Shown here piece after piece: positions 22,491 through 33,147 of a stretch of DNA of 64,000 nt. This stretch comes from Entamoeba invadens IP1 (Eukaryota; Evosea; Mastigamoebida; Endamoebidae): NCBI RefSeq assembly GCF_000330505.1, contig NW_004191847.1, positions 96,834-160,833 on the forward strand. The letters run 5' to 3'. A program made the translations under genes and the position numbers. The notes below the pieces were generated by a model. The model did not search any database. It was given only the letters and a program-made list of their open reading frames with translations, and was not told where the DNA came from. Within the stretch, counting starts at the first letter, position 1; the number at the start of each line of letters is the position of its first letter.

Positions 22491-23582
22491 ATGTCGTTTC
22501 CACACTATTTTTCCTCCGTTGTTTTATCGTTCATCGTTTTCATTCTCTTTGTTCTGATAACTCCAACTCAACACGACCTTTCTTTTACATATTCTTTTTC
22601 ATCGCTGAGTGTCAGTGGAAGTAATCAACACATCGACATTCCATCACTTGATGTATTCAACACCAAGTTTACACACAATAAGTCGACGGGTATGTTTTAT
22701 TACAAAAATAACTACATTGACGTTTCCAAATTCAATTACAGTGGGGTATGTGGTGATGTCTTCAAATATGGTCCAAATACTAAAAGGGATTTGGTTATTG
22801 GGTCATATGATTTCAAAAACAAATGTATCAAAGAGTCTGTTTTCCAAGCACTTGAAATGACACGAATTGCAATGCCCGATTGTCGAATTGTGTTTCTACT
22901 TTTCAGTTCAATACCATCAACTTGTGTTGGTAATTTTAAAAGGCTTTCAGACCTCCACGTCGAGACTTATAAAGTGACAAGACACCCCTTCCAAGATGCC
23001 GTTGTTTTTAGATTCATTGCATTCAGAGATTATATAACAAAACACATCAAAGAAATTGACCGTGTTGTTATTATTGACTTCAGAGATGTGCTATTCTTTG
23101 CAGACTTTTTCAGAACTTTTGGTGCAAATGAAGTCAATTGGCTACTTGAGTGCTATGGTACAAACGACCCAAACGACTGTTTTGGACCAGCCAACTTCCC
23201 AGAACACGCAAGGTGGATACGAAGATACATTTCGTCTTCCATTGCAGACGACTTTGTTCAGAGAAACATCTCCTCATTAAATGGCGGTTTTGCTTTTGGT
23301 GGCGCTGATAAGATGAAAGAGGTGCTCAACATATTATGTGATAATATGGATTGGAAAGAAATGATGTGGGGGTATGATCAAGCATTACTCAATGTGTTGT
23401 ATTACACTGGAAAGTTTGAAAATGTTGGACTGCAAGCAGTTGCGTGTCAACAAAGAGTGTGTTATATTGGAATAAATGGATTCAGAGTCGAAAATAAAGT
23501 CATCTATTGGAACAACACATTGTGCTCTCCTGTGGCAACACACAAGTTTACAACCAATTCGACACATTGGAGGGTCAGGTAA
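22491..23582 (+). CDS. Type II membrane glycosyltransferase-like protein
   Basis: This is an intact 363-residue protein from the ATG at 22491. A short cytosolic stretch is followed by a membrane anchor (VVLSFIVFILFVLI, residues 10-24), then a lumenal domain, the layout of Golgi glycosyltransferases. The lumenal part contains VVIIDFRDVLFFADFF (about residues 192-207), resembling the D-x-R-D-V-x-F strand of nucleotide-sugar transferases. It also contains SLNGGFAFGGADKM (about 263-276) and WGYDQALLNVLYY (about 296-308), the NGG and WGYDQ pattern seen near the acceptor site in such enzymes. Several Cys residues suggest disulfides. Donor sugar and acceptor cannot be told. The gene has no intron or lesion, in contrast to its neighbours on both sides. 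Confidence 0.8.
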   Translation: MSFPHYFSSVVLSFIVFILFVLITPTQHDLSFTYSFSSLSVSGSNQHIDIPSLDVFNTKFTHNKSTGMFYYKNNYIDVSKFNYSGVCGDVFKYGPNTKRDLVIGSYDFKNKCIKESVFQALEMTRIAMPDCRIVFLLFSSIPSTCVGNFKRLSDLHVETYKVTRHPFQDAVVFRFIAFRDYITKHIKEIDRVVIIDFRDVLFFADFFRTFGANEVNWLLECYGTNDPNDCFGPANFPEHARWIRRYISSSIADDFVQRNISSLNGGFAFGGADKMKEVLNILCDNMDWKEMMWGYDQALLNVLYYTGKFENVGLQAVACQQRVCYIGINGFRVENKVIYWNNTLCSPVATHKFTTNSTHWRVR

Positions 23583-25321
23583 TATTATAACATATTTTTA
23601 GCAATTAAATTTGGTTATATTTTTAAATTCAGAGTTTTTTAAAGTAATTATAAAATAATAGAGTCATTTTTTTAACATTATCTTTCATTTTGACATTTTA
23701 ATAAGTGGATATGATAGGGAAATTTTTTTCAAGCTATTAAATTATCAATTCTTTCGATTTTATTTTTTTTTAAATTCAAAATAATTTGTTCAATATTCTT
23801 TGGCAAAGATATAACATTTTAAAAAAAAGTTTTTAGCCCAAATCCACTGAAATTTGGTTTTTTTATTTTTTTGGAGCCTCCTCTAAATTTATAATTCAAT
23901 TTAATATCAAAACATAATATACATTAAAAAAAACATCTTAAACTTTTGTTAAAGAACATAAAATAATTAATAAATTAATAGCTACATAAAGAATTATTTC
24001 AAAAAAATTATTACTTATTAATATATAGTATCGTGTAACAACACAACAATTGATATAAATAACAAATATAAAATGGAATAAATAAATTAACTTTTAATTT
24101 GCTTTAAACTGGGGTTTTCAACTTATAATAATTTGTGCAATGTTTAACAATAAGTTTCAAAACGACTAAAAATGATTTTGTTTTTCTCTTATCGTAATAT
24201 TTTTTGTTATGTAGAGAATAATAAATAATAATATAATTAAAAAGACCAATCGTTGTGAAGTAATTCATGACATAGATTACTTTTCCCATATGTTCCATAA
24301 TCAATCATAAAAACTTGAATTTGGGTGATAAAATAGTTTAAAGACAAGACTACTCAAAGATGTATTGGACAACCAAATGGTAGTGTGTTATTACTTTCAT
24401 TGATATTTTATAACAGGCATGATTAAAAACTTAATCTTAAAAAGAAATAAAATAATTAAATAATGTTAACACGAAATAATAAAAATTGAGTTAAATAGAT
24501 CTCAGTTAGAACTTTTTGAGTATAACAAAAACAATATACATATATTAGATATTTAATTGGGTTTATAAGATTTGATAAATTATTTTCAAACGCGTTTATT
24601 TTGTAAAAAAAATACATATCAAAATATAACAAAGTTAAAAAGTTGAGACAAATGAAAGGATTTGAAAAGAAATGATATAATGTTATTCATTTTAGTCATT
24701 TTCATTCTGGTTTGGTTCACCACAGGCAAAGAAAAGCAGCTCGCCAAAAATGAGTAGCTCTATAAATGGGAAAGTTGCAACCCATTTGGTTAATTTTGTC
24801 CGTTATTTTTTCAAAATAATAGATATATTGGTTTCAATCATTAAAAAACATGATGTTGAGTAAAAAAGTCGATTTTTTATAGTTTTCTTCGAATCGTTGT
24901 AGTTACGAAAAAAAAGGTTGTAACGTTGAATCAAATTACTTCATATACAAAAAATCAATAAATACGTTGTTATGAAAGATCAAAAACAACAAATTTACAC
25001 CTAAATGAATATATTTAGGTGTAAAAACAGTATCTATAAAAATGAATTAACGAAAACTTATCAAAAAAACTAGAGTCGGTCGATAAACGTTGTCTGTTCC
25101 CTAAACTTTGTCTTTTTGACAAAAAAATAATTAATTGATTTTTTTTTCAAAAAAATGGGAATTAGGTAAAAATGAAAAAATGGGAAAATATTGAAACGAC
25201 GATTTTTGGGGTTTTCAAAAAAATTCCCGAAATATTCCATTTATAATGGTCTAAAAATCAGCAGACAATGTTTAGCAAATGACTCTATAATATTTAACGA
25301 CAACTGAACAATATATTTCAA
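23583..25321. other. AT-rich intergenic region
   Basis: I see no supported gene. A 25-codon frame at 24680-24757 encodes a single hydrophobic helix followed by a charged tail (TTGKEKQLAKNE). It may be a remnant of a membrane protein's C-terminus or chance. Confidence 0.5.
25290..25309 (+). promoter_or_regulatory. TATA-like box and GAAC element
   Basis: ATATTTAACG at 25290-25299 resembles the Entamoeba TATTTAAA box. GAAC at 25306-25309 follows, 12 bases before the ATG at 25322. The spacing fits the known Entamoeba core promoter. Confidence 0.55.
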
Positions 25322-28317
25322 ATGCAATATTTTGTTGTTCTTTTATTTGTCGAGGCATTTGCATATACTTTCTATGACGATTTTTCAAAGTATGAAGCGG
25401 AGAGTTTTTTGACTTCGTATTACAACTCTTCCAATGTAAATTTCATGACTAAAACAGTCTTCTCAAAAGTCGTTTACCAGCTCTCTGGTAAAAGCACATT
25501 TGTGTGTTACTCGACTCCAAAGACAATCAAATACATAAGTATTGGATCTGCTTCTGCAATTATTGAGCCTGTTGAAAATTTTATGCCGGGTACCAGTTAC
25601 GGAGTGACGGGGTTGGCACTTCTTGCTACGCCTAGTCAATACTGGTCGCTCAATTTAGTCGTCCAGCCCGAGTCAAACAATTATAAGCACTCTGCTGAAC
25701 TTGGCTTGATTTATAACAACAGTTGGCCTATCCAAGGAAAATATGTTTCAAAATCACATTATTATGTCAAAAAAGACTGGTCTTGGGCGTTTAACACAAA
25801 ATACAATATGACTATTTCTATAGATAGAACGATGATATCTGGATTGATCTTTTCCGAGGCAAAAGAACTTCTATATAACGCCACTTTCTTGTTCAATGCA
25901 ACTGAATCGTATTTTCCGGGAGCACCAACATTCAAAGCGAATGGTGTGAAGACGAATTATTATAAAATTAGTGCAGGTGCATCTGAGTTTTCTGATAAGA
26001 CATACAAAGTGTTTCCAAAATATGACGCGCGTTTGGGGTGTGACTATCCACCACAACAAGAAGCCACTGGCTTCTTCCGTGTATCAAAAAACAATGTAGA
26101 CAAGAAGTGGTGGTTCTACGATCCGAATGGGTATCCTTACTTTATTATAGGTGCAAATTCAATTAACCCATATGATGGGTACGACTATGTTTTAGGTAAT
26201 TCTCCATATAACGAGTTTATAAAGAACTAATATAAAGATTATGAAGAATGGTACCAAGTCCAAACAGATCGACTCAAAAGTTGGGGCTTCAACGCCCTTC
26301 CTAACTGGGTTGATACAAAGATGTTCCACAGAGGTCTTCCTCACTCGACAAACCATGACTCTTCAGTCTTTATTGTCAACTTTGATTACATCATACCCAA
26401 ACAATCATGGACGGGATTTCCAAATGTTTTCAGTGATTTGTGGAAACCCTACTTAGAGATAACTTTGAGAGATGTTGAAGAGAACAAGAATGATTCCTGG
26501 ATCATCGGACACTTTTTTGATAACGAAATGGAGTGGTGGGGAAAGACTGAAGAACGCGGTACTGAGAAAGGTGATTGGAATTTGTTTAACTCCACTTGGC
26601 TCTTACCAAAGAATCACACTGCAAAAATAGCTGCATCGAAAATTATAGAAAAGTATTTAAAAGAGAAGAACAGACTCAATGATATAACAAATTGCTTTGA
26701 AGAATATTTTGGTGTCAAAAATATCAATTCGATAAACGACTATTTGGACAGTTATAAAGGAGGAATTGTCTGGAGTACTGAGGGGAAGGAGATTGGGGCA
26801 CTTTATATGAAAGAAGTTGCCGAGAGGTATTTTAGTGCCATCAAAGAGACTTTCCAGAAGTATGACAAAAATCACTTGTATTTCTGCACACGATTTCCTG
26901 GATCTTCCCCATCCATAGGAGAGATTGTTAATAAGTATTGTGACATCAACACATTCAACATATACCCATTCGTCTCTCCTATCAGTGGAGTGCCTGATAG
27001 CACTATCAAAAGTGTCAGAAAGATATCAAACTTTGCACCCGATATTCCATTGATGGTGACTGAATGGAGCTTCCCAGCACTCGATGCCGGGTTACCGAGT
27101 CAAGTCGGAGCAGGCACACGTGTGGACAACCAAGTCCAGAAGTCAAATGCAGTTAAATTCTTCATGGCGCAATTAATGAATATGGAGAATGTCATTGGTG
27201 CTCATTATTTCAGATATTTGGACCAATCACAACATGGAAATGCCGAGACCTTCCAAGAAAACTCGAATTATGGACTTGTCAATGGAACGGATTACCCTTA
27301 CGATTTGCTGACCAAAACACTGAAAGAAGTCAATGAAAATTACTGTAGAAGAAGACTTGGGAATTTCTCGTATAACGACTATCTTCCAAACAAAGAGGTT
27401 TTATATGCAAATACAGTGAAAAAAGAGTTCACTTTTAATGCAACCAAACAAGAGGTGTTACACTTTAACTCGAAGATAAAAACGCGACTTTTATGTACAA
27501 AAACAATCGAATCGGGAGTTTTGAGTTTGGGGCGTCGATGTCGTATTACTTAAAAACGACACTCAAACAAAACAACAACATTATATTGGTCAGCGTCTGT
27601 TGTTGGATTAAATAAAGTTGTTGAGAGTGACAAGACGGTTGAGTTGTATTATCAAACAGATAATAATCACAATAAAACGATGGAAGTCTGCTTCATCTTA
27701 CCCAAAGGAAGTGTTTCAGACAGTACAGTGAACCCTTTTATGGCTGTTCGAATTACATATATAACTGACAAACTGTCATTGAGTTCTGAAATAGTGAATT
27801 ATAGAGTTGTCTCTGTTAATGTGCTCATTAACATGAAGGACTTTGGAAGCGAGGCGGTGTGTGGAGAGACATCTGGAAATTACAATTATTGGAAACCAGA
27901 AGAATATGTTAATGTACCGAAATTGAATGTTGGTATGGGTGTGTGGGCGTTCCCAGATGCCATTAGAATTGACAAAAATTATGGGATGAGTGTCACTATT
28001 GGCCAATCGTTCGGTGTAGACGAATTAATGGACGAAAACGGGAGTTTCGCCCCAAACAAATTTGACTTGAAAAAAGAACCAAATCTTGTGTTTTTCCCAT
28101 TTGAGTCAAATTGTTCAATGGGTGGATATGGGTGTTACAATCAAATCTTGATATTATCATGAAGGAAATCACTAACCAATATAACCTTACCGAACCATTT
28201 GAAACGCCAAATTAATGTTACACTATAATTGGATTATGGGTATTTCTGATGCTATTGTTGCTAATTTAAATTGCGTTTGTTTTTTTGGTTAAAAAACAAT
28301 CAATTAATAATGAATAA
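25322..28317 (+). pseudogene. Agarase-type (GH50-like) glycoside hydrolase, decayed
   Basis: This is a secreted or membrane-anchored TIM-barrel glycoside hydrolase. A signal peptide (MQYFVVLLFVEAFAYT) is followed by a beta-rich N-terminal domain. The barrel then starts with GFFRVSKNN, WWFYDPNGYPYFIIGAN and LKSWGFNALPNWVD, the pattern of the GH50 beta-agarase group. Likely catalytic acids are the Glu of FFDNEMEWW (about residue 402) and of VTEWSFPALDAGLP (about 580). A C-terminal membrane helix (GLWVFLMLLLLI) is present near 28235. Lesions are a TAA at 26228, two compensating frame changes near 27485 and 27580 (with the matching TAA at 27551), a frameshift near 28145, a TAA near 28213 and a TAA splitting the membrane helix near 28265. 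The substrate is unknown. Confidence 0.8.
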
Positions 28318-28658
28318 ATAAGGTTACCAGACCGATTTTACATTAAACTTTAATATTTAATTCAAGACGACTTGGTCTTTAATTTGTGTAAACAAAAGTT
28401 ATTTAAGAATCAAAAATGACATTTTAAAAATAAAATTAACATTCAAGTTATTTAAAAAACAATATTGACATTTATTCGATTTTAAAATTAACACAATTTA
28501 TTGATTTGTAATTATACAAGCATATAACACGTTCAGAATATGACTTGAATAGGTACATCACTTATTGCTAAATAAATGGAACATGAATGCTATATTTAAT
28601 TTTTAAAAATATTTATATTTAAAAAAACATAAACAAAATTAAAAAATAAAAATAGTAT
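28318..28658. other. AT-rich spacer between convergent remnants
   Basis: There is no gene. It separates the 3' ends of the glycoside hydrolase remnant and the LRR-like gene. Confidence 0.5.
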
Positions 28659-29837
28659 TTATTGTAAAACGCATTTCTTTGCTTCATCTGTTATTTCATC
28701 ATCGACTTTGGGTTCTATAACATCTTTTAATAAAATATATTCTCCCAAATAATTAACAATTTCTCCGATTTTGAAATCAGACATTATTTTCTTCATACTT
28801 TTAGGTGCAACAATGGTATCAATTCGACTGTTAATTACTTCCAGTAATTCAACACAACTTTCTGATAAATCAAAATTGTATCCGTTTGTTTTTTCAACTA
28901 CCAATTTACTTGTGCAAATTGGTAAATTGAGTTGTACCATTTCATTTGGTATATTTCCTCGATTTTCACTCTCAAAATTGGTCAACACAATTTCTTTTAA
29001 CTTGGTGCAACAACTCCAGTCCCTTATTTTTCCAGTCTTCAAAAATTCAATATTTTCGGGCATCTTTTCTTCTAAATTTCCAACAATTTCTAAGTGTTTT
29101 ACATTCTCCAAATTTGCTTTAAAACTTTTATATTCGTGTGCATATATTTCAAGTCTCTCAACACCACTTGGTATTTTCAAATTGACTGTTCCCAGTGGTT
29201 GGAATACACTCAGTGCAGTGAGACTGGTAATCTGAGTCACGTCGATGTTGTTTATAAACTTTTTGTCTTTCAGTCTTAATTCCATCAAATAATGTTTTTC
29301 AAAATTTTGGATGACGTCGTTAATAAGTTCTGGGCGCTTCAAACAGTCTGTTGTATATATCACCTTTTCTTTTGTTAAAGAATCGTCGGGATCGATCTTA
29401 GAACTTTTCTTGAAAAATTTAGTCGACATAAAAACGACGTTGTCAAACATTAAATCAGTTTTTAAAAGTGATTTTGGACGGTCTGTCACGAAGAAAAATT
29501 TGATGTTTTTTAGTGCAGATATTTGGGCGGCGTTTTTTCGAAAATAAAGAAGACCACCATCTTTTGTTAAAACGTCTTTTTTGAAATAATCAAAGCGATT
29601 GGAGTCATCACAATAAAAATAAAAAGTTGTGATTTTTGAGTTTTCAAAGTTTGTTAAGTCGATGAAGGAAATGTCTTTACAGTACCATTTCCCTTTATCA
29701 CATACCTTATTTAACACATCTATACGAACTTTAAAATGTTTCAAATTTGGGAAATCGGTGATATCAAAGAGGTGGTTTTGAGACAGCTCCAAGTCTTCTG
29801 GAGTTGATGGGATAAACAGAACCACTATTAATACAGA
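28659..29837 (-). pseudogene. Leucine-rich-repeat-like protein, 5'-truncated
   Basis: An open frame of about 392 codons ends at TAA 28659. It contains irregular leucine-rich segments such as SLTALSVFQPLGTVNLKIPS, VERLEIYAHE, NVKHLEIVGNL, KLKEIVLTNF and VELLEVINSRI, similar to the scattered LRR proteins of Entamoeba. The frame runs upstream to a TAA at 29838 with no in-frame ATG in its first ~120 codons. I could not find an upstream exon with ATG and a GTTTGT donor. The usual N-terminal segment of the family is missing, so I read it as a 5'-deleted gene. Internal Met start or an unseen exon remain possible. Function unknown. Confidence 0.6.
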
Positions 29838-30269
29838 TTATAATAAATACAAAAAAGGATTTGATTTAGTTGATTCACTCACCGAGAGAATTGACACAAA
29901 AAAATAAATAGAAGGTAAACTATAGCTTTGTTTTCTGTATGTTAAAATTGGAATATAACAATTTGTATGTTATTATGAAATCTCAAATTCAAATAAAACA
30001 ATGATACAAACAAAAAAATAACAATGTCTAAACTAAATAAGAATGATAAGCAAAATTTTATAAAATGGGTCGACCCGAAAAAGTTTCCAAAAAATTATGC
30101 AAATTTTAGTGAAACAAATGATTTATTATTCCAATGTCTTTTTCATTTTTGGTTTCATATGATGTTATACTTTACCTTTCTTTTGTTTGGCGAATAAAAA
30201 AAAGAAAAATTTATTTCTGCTAAACAAATAAAAAGACCAAATATGACAGATAAACATGTTTTAGATCTA

Positions 30270-31984
30270 AAGTGAGGCGAGAAACCCACACCTGGAGAAA
30301 AACCAGCACCCATTTTCCATTTTCTTCTTTGAAAAGCTGTTGAATGAAAAAAGGTTCAGTCTCAGTTTTTTGGTTAATTAAGAATGTTCTTATAATTAAA
30401 ATACAATATAAAAACTACATGAAATTAACCTTAAATAATAAATATTAATTATTAGGAAATTAAAAATTAATATCTATTATCCTTGTGTTACTAATGAAGT
30501 GATAAATAAGCTTTTGAACATATTTTAGGTTTAATTTTAATATAATTTATTAAATGTTTAGATTAAAAATTATAATATAAGGTTCACTTCCTAATACATA
30601 CGTTAAACAATTAATTACTGATTAGTTTAATATAGTATCTAAACTATAGATTGTTATTATAGTTTATTAACCATAAAAATATCAATAAGAAATCAATAAT
30701 TTATATCCACTTTAAACCCATTTCTAATTGTTAATAAACTGTATTTATTAGCCACTTAAACATAATAAATGACATAAAAAACAAACAAACATTAGTCGCG
30801 CGCAATTTGCATTATCTAATTGTTAATTTATATGCACTATGTGTATAAATAAATAAATAAAATTGCCAAACGGTAATGGGGATCCGCAACAACTCAACAC
30901 AAACACATCTCTGTTTTTTGTGTTGAGTTTGAATATTTGAACTTGTTTATCTTAATTTTAAGTTTTCAAAAAAGTTTTTGAGAAAAAAATGGTAGATATA
31001 AAACCCATCTAATTTTTCAACAACTTAAGTCATTTTAATAGTTGATATTAATATAATTATAATAATATGTATAGTTTGTTGGTGGTGTTTTAATGAATAT
31101 TTTTATTAAAACTATTTAATTTAAGTTAAACAATTTGTTTAATTTGTAAAAAAAACAAATATTAGAAATATAATAAATTTTTATTATAATTGATAATGAT
31201 TGTTATGATAAAAAACACATTCTGTAACTTCTTTGTATAATGTTACAGTATGATAAAACTCAGTGATACATTATAGTACTGTTGATGTACATTCGTTTGC
31301 ATATCAAAATTTTTGTTTTTATTTACAACTTAATAAAAAAAGATATGTGTCAAAAAAGACATATCTTGACTTTTTTATTGTTTTTGAACTTATTTTAAAA
31401 ATGGTGATATTACAAACACAACCGAGCTTTAATATAACATCTTCACGAAAACTTAATTGATTTTGACTCGTGAGTATTATAGATATAAAAAAGAAAATAT
31501 TGATCAAAAAATATACATTTTCTGGAAAAAAGCAAATCTTTGGATATTTTTACTATACATTACTATATTATAGAATTTGTCTTGTGAAAATTTAAACTAT
31601 TTTTAGAAATTGGGTTTTGATAAACTATTACAAGTTAAAAAATATAGTTTAAATCATTAAACTATATATATAGTTTATATAATAGTATATTTATTTTTTG
31701 AATAAACACAATTTTGAAACACTGTTATAATAAACTAAAAGTACGTAAAAATCCGGGCCATTTTTGTTCTTTGATAGTTCATTTTGAATCAAACTTGAAT
31801 CATTTTTTTATTTTTGAATAAAAAACACCAAAAAGGAAGAAAAAGAAATAAAAAGAAACTATAATAACCCGACTTTTTTATTTTTTCTGTGTTTTGGAAG
31901 TAAAAAACACAATAATTTGGGTAAAAGAAGAAAAAGGAAAATGGGTGCGGGTTTTTCTCCAGGTGTGGGTTTCTCGCCTCACTT
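30270..31984. mobile_element. 1.7-kb non-autonomous TIR element
   Basis: Left and right ends are near-perfect inverted repeats of about 60 bp, both reading AAGTGAGGCGAGAAACCCAC then ACCTGGAGAAAAAC(C)(A/C)GCACCCATTTTCC. TA lies directly outside both ends (30268-30269 and 31985-31986), fitting a Tc1/mariner-type target duplication. The interior is AT-rich, has no gene and contains a small hairpin around 30893-30928 (AACTCAACACAAA with its inverse). It must depend on a transposase made elsewhere. Its ends do not match the mariner element at 7872-9918. Confidence 0.85.
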
Positions 31985-31986
31985 TA

Positions 31987-33105
31987 CTCATTTTTTGCAT
32001 TATACAATTATTATATAGAATCTTATATAGCTAACTGGATTTAAAACAAAACAATTTCAGATGTTTTTGGTTGTAACCAATAAAACCGGTTTTGTTTTAT
32101 TTTCTTGTTAATTATATTTGAAGGAAAAAGGTGGGTTTAATTAAAGTAATTTTGTGGCAACTCCAAATTACAATACTAATGTTATGATCCGGGGTGTATT
32201 CGGCCACAATTTTAAATTAAAGGTGATGTTTTTAACTGGAATTGTTGAGTCGAAATTTGATATTGAAATGTTGAAAACTTCAAAAACCTTTGAAAAAACG
32301 AAAAAAGTTATAAAGATAGAATAACGTTTCAACAAGATGATGCACAGCATCATACAGTTCGTTCAACCGTAAAATGGTTTCAGAAAGCGACATATTATTT
32401 AGAGTTAAGTTACTTTACTCATGACCTATTAACAGTTTGGATTATAGTCCAATTTGTTTATTCTTCACTAGTTTTTATTTTTCTTAAAAACAAAAAAAAA
32501 CTTATTAAAAAGTTAGTTTTTATAAGTTTATATATATAAGTTTAGAAAATACGTGTGTTGATTTTATTAAATAAAAGAAGTATCTAAAAATATATAAAAT
32601 AGAAATCCATTTTAACAGTTTTTATGCACAAGGCAAAGTTTTGTATGTTACGAGTCATAAAGTAACTTGTTTTTATTAATATTTATTGAATATATTACTA
32701 ACCGTAATAATTCCAAATTTTAAAAACACAAAATGAATGGTTCAATTCACTCTATAATTATTTATAAACAAAATATACAGTTTATTTTTATTTTATGACC
32801 AAAAAATTATAACATTATATTTTATAATATGTTTCACTTTTTATAAAATCAAAAATTTCAAGTCACATTTTTAATTTTTGTTTAAAATAATAAACTTGTA
32901 TAATAAAATAATAAAAAATAAACTATTATATTGAAAATATAATGTTTATAATAAAAATTTGAATGGAAATTAGAGTTTGTTCAATTGAATTTTACATACA
33001 AATGATTTTAATTCTATATTTTTAAAAATAAAAACAATAAACAACAAAAAACTTTTGTGTAAATGTATTTGATAATAAAACTTGAGACAACCACCAAAAA
33101 ACACC
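31987..33105. other. AT-rich intergenic region
   Basis: I see no gene. A 61-codon minus-strand frame at 32168-32353 has no recognisable features. Confidence 0.5.
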
Positions 33106-33147
33106 ACATTTAAAATAATAACTAGCAAACTCTAAATAATAATCACA
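33106..33147 (+). promoter_or_regulatory. TATA-like box upstream of the giant gene
   Basis: CATTTAAAATAA at 33106-33117 resembles the Entamoeba TATTTAAA box and lies about 40 bases before the ATG at 33148. No clear GAAC element is seen between them. Confidence 0.4.

Noticed and set aside
30893..30928. Small hairpin inside the 1.7-kb TIR element considered as an RNA gene
   Set aside because: A single short stem with no promoter or terminator; not enough to call an RNA.
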